This document shows positions 53,421 through 62,950 of a stretch of DNA of 64,000 nucleotides, piece by piece. Each line of letters starts with the position of its first letter. Positions within the stretch are counted from its first letter, which is position 1. The notes below the pieces were generated by a model that did not search any database, was not told the DNA's origin, and was given only the letters and a program-made list of their open reading frames with translations. This DNA is from Lytechinus pictus. Taxonomy: Eukaryota; Echinodermata; Echinoidea; Temnopleuroida; Toxopneustidae. The position numbers and the translations under genes are program-made. Where the stretch lies: contig NC_087257.1 of the NCBI RefSeq assembly GCF_037042905.1, positions 29,472,001-29,536,000 on the forward strand. Reading direction: 5' to 3'.

Positions 53421-54604
53421 CAGTGGCGTACCGTGGGTCACGGCATTGGGGGGGGGCACCAGCAAAAATTTTGAGCCACTTAGTGAGCGCGCTTCGCGCG
53501 CTAAGTTGACAGGTATACTGGCCTAATAGAGACATTTTAAGGACAGTGTCATTAAACGGATATGTATCTCACTGATCAAATAATGCGAGCGCGAAGCGCG
53601 AGCTGAACATTTTTGATATTCGGACCTAAAAAGGGACATTATAATCAAATTTTTGTAATCATGATACGTACCTCTCTCACTAAACAATGCGAGCGCGAAG
53701 CGCGAGCTGAAATTTTTGTTTATACTGACTTCAAACAGGGAGATTTTTAAGGACTATAATTTAGGAATCCATTAAGAGTATACATATCTCACCATAGTCA
53801 TCTAATGCAAGTGCCAAGCTCTTGCTGATTTTGTTAGAATTACATCTAAACGCATTAAGCACTTGGAGAAATTGTAATAATCATTATACGCATCTCACTA
53901 ATCAAATATTGCGAGCGCGAAGCGCGAGCTTAAAATTTAGGAAATTCAATCCTGAAGAGGGGCATTCTAAGGCTTGTTTGTAGGAATTCACTAAGACCAT
54001 ACGTATTTCACTAACCAAATGATGCGAGCGCGAAGCGCGAGCTGAAATTTTTTGATATTCAGATCAGAAAAAGGGACATTTTAAGGACTGATTCTAGGAA
54101 TTCATGGAGAGCAGACATATCTCACCAATCCACTAATGCGAACATTAGCACGGACAGGAAATGTTTTATATTAAGACCTTAAAATGGGGCAGTCATTAAA
54201 AAGAAGCATACTCTTGTACATAAAACAATAATATCTCGAAGTGCGAGGAAATAAATTTGGTGTATATTGACTTGAAAACGGGAGGTTTCAGTACAACAGG
54301 ATTATATATCTCGTTAAACAGTCAATGCGAGCACCAGGAACAATGAAGACATAGGTCCTGAGTGAATTATGTTTCATAAAGTTATGAAAAAAATATTTAT
54401 TATGTAATATAATGTAATATAACAACATAATTATAATTTAATATAACATCATAATGAACAATAATTTCTTCTTACCCCAGTACGTTTCTCTTCCTTTCTC
54501 CCTCTTTTTCTCCTTTCCCCGTTTTTTTTTTTTTTTTTTGGTCAGCCGATTGGGGGGGGGGGGGGGCACGTGCCCCCCATGCCCCCCCCGTAGTTACGCC
54601 ACTG
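53421..54604. mobile_element. hAT-like non-autonomous element with perfect 8-bp target duplication
   Basis: Ends CAGTGGCGTACCGTG and GTAGTTACGCCACTG. ATAGTGGG occurs immediately outside both ends (53413-53420 and 54605-54612). The interior holds GCGAGCGCGAAGCGCGAGC units at about 53484 (variant), 53584, 53689, 53910 and 54023, with AT-rich spacers of about 100 bp or more. No transposase. Confidence 0.9.
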
Positions 54605-54867
54605 ATAGTGGGTATGTGCCGAGGAGGGGACCCCCATTTTTACACTCAAATTTCCGTTCCAAGGCATAGCATTTTTGTCTTATTGAGAAAAAGAACAAAG
54701 AAAGCCGCTACAAAGCATAGCATTTTCTTCTTTTAGTTCCGAAGCCCGTTCCGAGAACCCTCCTTTTTACAATAAGCCCGCTCCAAGGCCCCCGTTTTTT
54801 GTCTCGCCCGCGGCACATACCTACTACTTTTTTGGTCGAGTACCCCCCCCCCCGGGCCAACAATTGG

Positions 54868-55088
54868 CAAGGTCTTACAGCAGTCTCCAAGATCACTGAA
54901 ATCTGTCATCTCTGTGAAATTGCTAAGAAAGACCCCTCAAAGAACTCTGGATATTTCTTGTCTTACTGTCTGAGACTTGTCCTATAGAGATCTTTCAATG
55001 GTCTTTCAGAGATCTTTTATGCAACAAGTGATCTTTCAGAATTCTTTCCATGGACTTTGCCTGGTCTTTCAATGATCTTTCGGTGATC
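54868..55088. repeat. Degenerate GATCTTTC repeat array, left of LINE
   Basis: Many near-copies of GATCTTTCAATG/GATCTTTCAGA, starting near GGTCTTACAGCAGTCT (54872). The partner array lies at 59190-59510. Confidence 0.65.
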
Positions 55089-55090
55089 TT

Positions 55091-58000
55091 TCAATTTTTT
55101 TTTTTTTTTGAAACGTTTTTATTTAGTATAACCATCTCATACACATATTACAAAACGAGTTTAATAACCATAAAAAATAACAATGTACAGTATGGATAGG
55201 TTACATTTTGATAAAAAAAATACATACAAAACAAAAACAACAAAGGGAAAAGAAAAGAAACATAGAGAAGCAATACAGGTCTGTTCGTCTACATTACCCA
55301 AAATCTAATAAACTCCATTTTTTTTAAAATCTATACATAGTAGAGTCCCTATAAGCAATACACTTTTCTGTTTGGTACACTTGTTTTAATTTACTGGTAA
55401 ACAAGTCAAAACAAGGAAGGATATTAATATATCTACACAGATATAAAGTTTTCTTTGCTACAATAAGGCAATGATTCAATAACACATCTTGCTTGTTTTT
55501 AATTCCGAATAAAATCTCTTCATCCTTTACTTGGATAATTTGTTTTTTAAATTTAGTATGCCACCATCTTAGAAATTCATTCCAAAAATCTCGAGTATGC
55601 GAACATTCTACCAACAGGTGTTCAATTGTTTCCTGTTCTTGTTTACAAAAAGAACACATCTCATTATCTACAACTTTCATTTTCTTTAACTTTGCATTTA
55701 CTAGTAAGCATCTTGTATTTATTTTATATTGAAATATTCTTGTTCTTGTATCTGGAATAACTTTAAAAGGCAACTCGTAAATAAAACTAAAATCATCTTC
55801 ACTTATATCATACCTTGATCTCCAATATATTTCAGAAGTAGGGGTTTGGTATTTATCTTCTTTTATGATCTTGGTTGACAATTTTGATATAAATATTTTT
55901 TTATTACCAAAAACTATACAAATATCTAACTTTTTTAACAGATGTCGCCTCTCGAAACAACGAGCTTTAACTGTCTGTGGAATAGCAGAAACAATTGAAC
56001 GCCAAAGAAGATAGTTTTTAAAGCCAATTTGTTGCCACTTTATAAAAGGGATTAATTGACCATTTTCATCAAATAAATCTTGTATAAACCAAACACCAAT
56101 ATTGAACAATTCCTTCACAAAACAACTGACACCTGCTATTTTTATTTGTCTATTATTCCAAATAATACTTTCATGAGAAAATGCATCATGGTTACTCAGA
56201 TCTCTTAACTCAAAATAGGCATATAAGACCTCTTTATAAAAAGAGGGTACAAATCTTAGTTTTAAACAATCTTTTTTATCAAAATTACAATAGAGTAAAA
56301 AGTGACCACCATATTTTCTTATAAAATGATTAAAATATATCTTCCATGAAGAAAGTCCTTCATCAAAAAATCTTACTATCCATTTTATTTTGAGTGCCTT
56401 AAACATTGAACGAATATCGATCATATTCAGTCCCCCTTTAGAATAAGGGGCAATCAGTGTTGACTTTTTTATATAGTTCTTTTTTCCATTCCATAAAAAG
56501 GCATGTATAATTTTCTCAAGTTCTTCCACCACATGTTCAGGGACAGACAAAACTGAGGCACAAAATATGAACTTTGACAATGCAAAAGTTTTTAAGATTT
56601 GTATCTTTCCTATCAGAGTAAGATTACGTTTTCGCCAAATATTTAGCAATACCTTTACATCCTTGATACATCTATCAAAATTAAGCTTTAAAGCTAAATC
56701 AGTATCATAAGAAAAAAATATTCCAAGACCCTTAATTGGGTTTTCTGGCCACTCAATATCAAAATATTTATCTTGAGATTCTCTAAACGAGCCCAACCAC
56801 ATGGCTTTACACTTATCTCTGTTTGTTTTCAAACCAGAAAAAGAGGAAAATTTATCTATAACTGAAAAAGCTTTCTCTGCAGACTTTTTGTCCGCTAAAA
56901 TCAATGTCGTGTCATCGGCATATTGGGCAAGTTTAATCATATTTTCATTTATAAGAATACCTTTAATATCATCCCTTTGCCTTATCTCACATGCGAAAGA
57001 TTCAATACAAAGTATGAACAAATACGGGGACAAGGGGTCTCCCTGTCTAACCCCTCTATTTAAATCAAAATATCCCGATGAATGTCCATTACTACATATG
57101 CAGCTACTGATATTTGTATAAAAGGACTGAATGTACTTTATAAATTTCTGACTAAATCCAAATTTGCCAAGGGTAGAGAAAATAAAATTCCATTCTAAAG
57201 AGTCAAAGGCTTTTTGATAATCTAAAAATAAAAGCAAACCTGGGATATCATTTTCTTTTGTGTAGAACATAGTATCTATGATAGTTCGAATCGATTCACC
57301 TATGTATCGATCTTTCATAAAACCTGTCTGGCATGGATGTATCAATCTAGGTAAAACTTTGCATAGTCTAGTAGCAAAGACTTTGGATAAAATTTTAATA
57401 TCTGCATTAAGTAGTGAGATCGGTCTCCAGTTTTCTAGATAGCGTTCATCTTTTCCCTCCTTTTTAATCAATGTAATAATTGCTTGTTTTTGCGACGTTG
57501 TAAATTCCCCCCTATCCAAACTTAGGCTTACCGCCTCTATATAGATATCTTCTAAAATATTCCAAAAAACTCTATAAAATTCGGCTGGAAGGCCGTCATT
57601 CCCAGGGCTTTTGTTTATCGACATACTATATAATGCTTCTTTAATTTCTTTCTTATTTAACGGTTTGTCTATAATAATTCCCTCACTTTCATTTAAAGAA
57701 GGCATTTGTAAATTTTGCAAAAAATTCTCCGCCTCCTGGTTTGCGTCGTTTTTTGTTCTTGATTTATACAATGTTTCATAAAACTCCTTTTGTATCTTTA
57801 AAATATCTTTTTGATTTGTAATCAATTCCTGTGTATCATCCTTTATAAGAGAATAGCATAATTTTCTTGTTTGGTTTCTTTTTTCCAATCCTAAAAAATA
57901 ATCGTTGCTTTTTTCTCCCTTTTCATACCATCTACATCTAGCCCTTACCATAACACCTTCCATTTTTTTATTTTCAATTTTAACAATTTCTTCTTTTAAT

Positions 58001-59058
58001 TTGTCTATCTCTTGAATTTTGCTTGTATTGTTCACAGTTGTTAGATCCTTTTCGAGGATTTCTAATCTCTTCCGCAGATCATTTTCAACATTATAAGATT
58101 CTTTATTTTTATTTTTTGAGTATTTAATTGTAAATGATTTAATTTGATACTTTATCCAGTCCCATTTTATTTGTGGATCCATATGCATAAAGTCTATTTT
58201 CCATTCTTTAATACTTTCTGATAGTGCTTTAACATAATTGTCATCCTGCAATAGGGATGTATTTAGCTTCCAGTATCCCTTTCCTCTGGATATTTCACTC
58301 AACTTTATTGACATACATACTGCAGAATGATCTGTTCGTAGGGCAGAAGTTATATCAACTTTCTTAATTTTCTGCCTAAGATCACAATCTACTAAAAAAT
58401 AATCTAGCCTACACTGGACAAAAGGCCTTTTTTGTCTCCAAGTAAAGCAGGATTTATTTACATTCATACTTCGCCAGATATCTATCAAATTGAAATTAAT
58501 CATAATATCTTTGATCCGTTCAACAACATTTTTTTTACTAGATTTTGTTCCACCCATTTTATCTATGTTGGGGTTTAAGACGCAATTAAAATATCCTCCA
58601 ATTACTATGTGTTCGTCACCATTCCATTCCTTTCTAATAACATTCAACAAATCTTTATAGAACTGTATTTGCAAATTTTCTATATTTGGTGCATATATAG
58701 TAACTATAAGGAAATGTACCTTTCCACAATCTGCATGGATACATAAAATTCTTCCACAATAGTCTTTGTATATTTGTCTAATGTTTATATCTAATCCATT
58801 TCTAAAAAGGAAGGCGACTCCTTTGCTATGCGTCGTTCCATAACAAAATAGTATATTGCCACCCCATTCACTTGCCCAGTAGCTTTCATCCTTTTGGCAA
58901 CTATGGGTCTCCTGCAACATTACAATATCTACGTTTTGGTTTCGCACCCAATGAAAAATACTCCTCCTTTTAATTGCGTTTTGCATACCTCTCACATTTA
59001 ATGATAACATATTAAGGACATTATCATTCGTCTCAAAAAGAGATCTGCTTTTTGACAT
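55091..59058 (-). mobile_element. Tx1/L1-like LINE with an unbroken ORF2
   Basis: A poly-A tail on the minus strand (T-run, plus strand about 55091-55108) lies downstream of the ORF, so the 3' end is complete. No ORF1 is seen upstream, so the element is probably 5'-truncated or its ORF1 is lost. It sits between the GATCTTTC arrays. Confidence 0.85.
55324..59058 (-). CDS. LINE ORF2: APE endonuclease plus reverse transcriptase, 1244 aa
   Basis: An apurinic-type endonuclease occupies about residues 15-250: LNVRGMQ, catalytic E50 in MLQETHS, IYAPN, then IGGYFNC where the family has GGDFN (Y156 for the metal-binding Asp), and TDHSAV (D243, H244). A coiled, Lys/Glu-rich linker follows (about 320-370). 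The reverse transcriptase spans about 470-740, with SPGNDGLPAEFYR, FLDYQKAFDSLEW (D613), RGVRQGDPLSPYLF and QYADDT (D715, D716). A CCHC-like CSFCKQEQETIEHLLVEC sits near the C-terminus. The motif order and wording fit the Tx1/L1 branch. The frame is unbroken, which implies a recent insertion, but the Asp to Tyr change should cripple target nicking. Confidence 0.9.
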   Translation of the reverse strand: MSKSRSLFETNDNVLNMLSLNVRGMQNAIKRRSIFHWVRNQNVDIVMLQETHSCQKDESYWASEWGGNILFCYGTTHSKGVAFLFRNGLDINIRQIYKDYCGRILCIHADCGKVHFLIVTIYAPNIENLQIQFYKDLLNVIRKEWNGDEHIVIGGYFNCVLNPNIDKMGGTKSSKKNVVERIKDIMINFNLIDIWRSMNVNKSCFTWRQKRPFVQCRLDYFLVDCDLRQKIKKVDITSALRTDHSAVCMSIKLSEISRGKGYWKLNTSLLQDDNYVKALSESIKEWKIDFMHMDPQIKWDWIKYQIKSFTIKYSKNKNKESYNVENDLRKRLEILEKDLTTVNNTSKIQEIDKLKEEIVKIENKKMEGVMVRARCRWYEKGEKSNDYFLGLEKRNQTRKLCYSLIKDDTQELITNQKDILKIQKEFYETLYKSRTKNDANQEAENFLQNLQMPSLNESEGIIIDKPLNKKEIKEALYSMSINKSPGNDGLPAEFYRVFWNILEDIYIEAVSLSLDRGEFTTSQKQAIITLIKKEGKDERYLENWRPISLLNADIKILSKVFATRLCKVLPRLIHPCQTGFMKDRYIGESIRTIIDTMFYTKENDIPGLLLFLDYQKAFDSLEWNFIFSTLGKFGFSQKFIKYIQSFYTNISSCICSNGHSSGYFDLNRGVRQGDPLSPYLFILCIESFACEIRQRDDIKGILINENMIKLAQYADDTTLILADKKSAEKAFSVIDKFSSFSGLKTNRDKCKAMWLGSFRESQDKYFDIEWPENPIKGLGIFFSYDTDLALKLNFDRCIKDVKVLLNIWRKRNLTLIGKIQILKTFALSKFIFCASVLSVPEHVVEELEKIIHAFLWNGKKNYIKKSTLIAPYSKGGLNMIDIRSMFKALKIKWIVRFFDEGLSSWKIYFNHFIRKYGGHFLLYCNFDKKDCLKLRFVPSFYKEVLYAYFELRDLSNHDAFSHESIIWNNRQIKIAGVSCFVKELFNIGVWFIQDLFDENGQLIPFIKWQQIGFKNYLLWRSIVSAIPQTVKARCFERRHLLKKLDICIVFGNKKIFISKLSTKIIKEDKYQTPTSEIYWRSRYDISEDDFSFIYELPFKVIPDTRTRIFQYKINTRCLLVNAKLKKMKVVDNEMCSFCKQEQETIEHLLVECSHTRDFWNEFLRWWHTKFKKQIIQVKDEEILFGIKNKQDVLLNHCLIVAKKTLYLCRYINILPCFDLFTSKLKQVYQTEKCIAYRDSTMYRF

Positions 59059-59189
59059 ATTTTATAACCTGAAAGTTCAAACACGACAAGTAAAAATTAC
59101 AAGAGAAAAGATAGAAAGAAAAAAAAAACCCATAGAGTTCGGGCAATGTCTGTTTATATCAGCCTGTCCCTTGTCTTGAATAGAACTTG

Positions 59190-59510
59190 CATGCATTCTT
59201 AAGGCCCAGTCAAAAAAAAAATGATCTGTCACGAGTCTTACTGTAATCTCCGCAAAAATCTTGAGAGACTGCCGAAAGATCATGGAAAGACCATAAAAAG
59301 ACAATTTTACTGTAAGACCGCTGAAAGACTGTTTTGAACCGTTTGAAAAAGTTTTGGGACTAACGAGGACCACGAAGACCATTGAAAGATCCATTAAGAA
59401 TCGTGAAAGACCTTGGAGATCTTTGAAAGTTCGTTGAAAGACCCTTCAAAGATCGAGCAAGTTTCATGGTCTTACAGCAGTCTTTCAGAGGTCTTGCTCT
59501 CTGTGGAATG
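59190..59510. repeat. Degenerate GAAAGACC/GATCTTTG array, right of LINE
   Basis: Units of TGAAAGAYC wording, mostly inverted relative to the left array, ending at GGTCTTACAGCAGTCTTTC (59463). Together they look like one foldback repeat interrupted by the LINE. Confidence 0.6.
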
Positions 59511-60740
59511 TTTTTTTTTTAATTGTTTGTAGGAATTCATTAAAGGTCAAGTCCACCCCAGGAAAATGCTGACTTGAATAAATAGAGAAAAATCAAACTA
59601 GCATAGTGCTGAAAATTTTATCAAAATCGGATGTAAAATGAGAGTTATGACATTTTTAAGTTTCGCTTAATTTTTACAAAACAGTGATATGCACAACTAG
59701 GTGAGTCAGTCGATGATGTCCATCACTCACTTTTTTTATAAATTGTTTGAATTATACAATATTTCAATTTTTATACATTTGACAATAAGGACCAACGTGA
59801 CTGAACCCTTTAGTATTAAACAATGCTAATTCCACATGTTCAGGGAGGAATTAATCGTTTTATCGCTTGACAACGAGGAGAGAATTAGAATATTTCATAT
59901 TTCATATAATAAAATACAAAAGAAATAGTGAGTGGATGACGTCATAGTCTCCTCATTTGCATACCAGCCAGGAAGTGCATATAACTGTTTTGTGAAATTA
60001 AGCAAAACTTTAAAATGTCATAACTTTTTTATTTTACATCCGATTTTTATGAAATTGTCAGTGTTATGCTTGTTGGATTTTCTCTTTTTATTCAAATCAA
60101 CTTTTTGTTGGGGTGGACTTGTCCTATAAGACCATACATACACATATCTCACTAACCAAACGATGCCAGCGCGAAGCGAGAGCTGAAATTTTCTTAAATT
60201 CAGAACAGAAAAAAAGAACATTTTAAGGACCGTATTTTCGGAACTCGCGAAGTGCAGACATATCTTACCAATCCATTCATGCGAACGAAAGTATATACGG
60301 ACTGGAAATGTTTTATTTTATATTCAGACCTTAAAAGAGGCCAATAACTTGAAGTCATGAAAAAAGCATGTGTCACTATATAAAATAACAAAAGCTCGAA
60401 TTGCGAATAAATATGTTTGGTGTATATTGAATTGAGAACGGGATGATTCAGTAAAATTATGTACGTCATTAAACAGACAATGCGGGCATCAGGAGCGATA
60501 AACACAGGCCCTACGCAAATTATGTTTCATAAAGTTATGAACAAATATTTCTTATGTAAATAATTATGATATAATATTTAATATGATATAGTATAATATG
60601 ATTTATATGATATGATATAATTTCCTCTCCCCCTTTAAATTTCTCTTTATTTCTCCCACTTTCTCTCTTCCCCCCGTTTTTTGCCAGCCAATGGGGGTGG
60701 GGGGGGGGGGGCACGTATCCCCCCCGTAGTTACGCCACTG
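59511..60740. mobile_element. hAT-like element, 5'-truncated, with nested foldback insertion
   Basis: Its right end TAGTTACGCCACTG (60740) and its interior match 53970-54604. The phrase GTAGGAATTCA-CTAAGACCATAC, continuous at 53980, is split here by the element at 59543-60125. The left terminus is missing. Confidence 0.78.
59543..60125. mobile_element. TA-flanked foldback element nested in a hAT-like element
   Basis: Starts AAGGTCAAGTCCACCCC and ends GGGGTGGACTTGTCCT. TA at 59541 and about 60126. Close relative of 23458-24058. Confidence 0.85.
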
Positions 60741-61509
60741 ATCTGAATGCAGATAGAATTGGAAAGCTGCTCCAAATAAGCGAGAATTAAAATAGGGCAA
60801 AAAACAACATGAGTCCAAATCCCGGGCCCAAATCTGTAGATGGTATCAATTCAAGCTTGCAGAAAAGATATTTATGATATAATGTATATGATAGAAGTGA
60901 AGAAAATAATCTTAAGACCAGAAAATCACAGATTTTTTATGTGTATAACCTTACCGGCGGTCTTGAGCCTGCATGATGAAAAGCACAAGAAGGCGAATTT
61001 TCGAAGCTCAATAATTAGAGCAAAATATTCAGCTGTACGTAAGAGGTGAAAATGCATAAAGCTTGCATTGCTGCAATAAAAGTTAAACCGTTTAACCTTT
61101 CGATTGATATAGGGCTATGATTTGTCTAATTCACTTTTGGTCCGGTCTGGGTGACTAGGCCTATAATGTTGCAGCAAGTAATTTAGTCCCACAACTAATC
61201 ACAATATAGGAAGAATAAATAGTTAAGTATTTTACAACGCTTACCTTTTTATATCTGCTGAGGCATCACATGTAAGTCATATCGTTTCACTCAATAGAAC
61301 TGCACTGGGGAAGAGATTTTGACGATATTCGTGTTATGGCGAACGTACTGCGGATATGACCTGTTCTGTTGTTCTCGGGACTATTGTCCCTTTTATTTGA
61401 CTATAAGCTAGAGCGGGTCTTTTCATCAATATCAAATCACAATGGTGCATGTCGTATGACTATCCGCAGACTGCATGGTAAGTTCTATTGATTGATTGAT
61501 TATATTTAT
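60741..61509. other. Intergenic, no gene seen
   Basis: No ORF with family likeness and no element recognised, apart from a (TTGA)n tract at about 61486-61501 beside the next MITE. Confidence 0.35.
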
Positions 61510-61662
61510 ACCTTGGTCACATTTGCTCTACGGCGGCCGTACGGCGAGTCGAAAACAGCCGTTATATTCATTTTTATTCAAACCACTAGCTGGTACAAAA
61601 AATGTAAAAACGGCTGTTTTCGACTCGCCGTACGGCCACCGTAGAGCAAATGTGACTGAGGT
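61510..61662. mobile_element. 153-bp palindromic MITE
   Basis: Near-perfect arms of about 50 bp: GTCACATTTGCTCTACGG, GGCGAGTCGAAAACAGCCG and their reverse complements, around a loop of about 45 bp. Confidence 0.85.
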
Positions 61663-61860
61663 CTCAGACAAGTATAAAAAAAGCATGTCTCGGGGAGACA
61701 ACAAATGTTAAATAACCCGTACAGGTGTTGCTCCCCGGAAAACCATACAAAAATGAATATAACATAGATATTTAAAAATACATAAGTAAAACATCAAAAA
61801 AGTAAAGCTCACAGAGTCTACAATATTTTATTATAAGAAGGCATATTTTGATTAGATCAG
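61663..61860. other. Spacer before LINE fragment
   Basis: AT-rich; no feature recognised. Confidence 0.3.
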
Positions 61861-62950
61861 ATCTGAGTTTCGGTCCTTCTCTGATGAATTCTTCATCAAC
61901 AGTCCTGACGCCAAGTCTGTCAATTTGAACTGGGAATCATTGGAATTTAAATTGACATACCTAAAGGAGAATCCCTAGCAAGATGAGCAGTACCAGATTT
62001 AACCTGCCTTACATCACTAGGGAAATTAAGAGCAAGATCAGACAGAAGCGTCGTGTATATAATCGTGATCTCAAAAGTCAATCTCAGGAAGATTGGAGCC
62101 TCTTCAGGAAGTTGAGATCCATGCAGGTCCAGAAGTCCCTTCGCTCTGCGAGATGGGAGTACCTTAATGACGTCATTGGTCCGATCGAGTCTAAGAGAAA
62201 AAACACAAAGGCAAGACTCTACAGGTATTCAGCAACTTCTTTCTGAAGGATGTCTGAAATCTTGCAGCCAAGAAAAGGCCAACATTCTTAGTCGTCCGTT
62301 TGAATGGGGTGTGAACCGGTTTTTACTACCGAACCGGATAATGTACGTCCTTCTTCTTATTAAACTTCCTTCCTTCTCGATATCCATCAATTGAAGATAT
62401 TTCAGTCCATGTCAATCCGGGATGTCAATGGTGTTGAGAAGCTTCTGAGGGGACTAGACACATCCAAAGCCACTGGTCCGGACAACACCCCAACAATCCT
62501 TTTGAAAGAGACGGCCTCAGAAGTAAGTCCTATTCTCACCTTCATCTTTAACCAATCATTGAAATCTGGAGTTCTTTCAAAGGATTGGACGAAAGTGCAT
62601 AAACATGTAGTTCCGGTCTTCAAGAAGGGCGACAAGACGAATTACCGTCATATCTCTTTAACCATGCAGTATAATCTCCAAGACACTGGAGCACATAGTT
62701 GTGTCGTCAGCGACGAAGCACCTTGACTCTCACTCCATTTTGTCCCCCTGCCAACATGGATTTAGAAGAAAACACTCTTGTGAGACGCTATACTGTTGCT
62801 AACATCACATGACCTTGCTGAATCGTACAGGGGTAAAAAGCAAGTTGATATGATTATGCTGGACTTTAGCAAAGCCTTTGACAAGGTCCCACATAACCGT
62901 CTCATCCTGAAGTTGAGACATTATGGGATCCAAGAACGAATGTCTTTCAT
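61861..62950 (+). pseudogene. CR1/jockey-like LINE fragment, plus strand
   Basis: The frames give FSDEFFINSPDAKSVNLNWE, RFNLPYITREIKSKIRQKRR, then the RT opening GLDTSKATGPDNTPTILLKE, DWTKVHKHVVPVFKKGDKTN, and later MIMLDFSKAFDKVPHNRLI (RT motif A, catalytic Asp). The piece between is frameshifted (NYRHISLT, then SPCQHGFRR in another frame). It stops at about 62950, where a minus-strand LINE piece begins, before the YxDD box. Confidence 0.78.

Noticed and set aside
53484..54040. Regular GC-rich palindromes with unique AT-rich spacers looked like a CRISPR array
   Set aside because: The spacers are themselves related to each other, the whole sits between hAT-like TIRs with an 8-bp target duplication, and the context is eukaryotic with introns. 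No cas genes.
54454..55000. Small frames over G/C homopolymers near 54540 and 54845
   Set aside because: Homopolymer translations (poly-Gly/Pro) in and beside a hAT-like terminus; no gene evidence.
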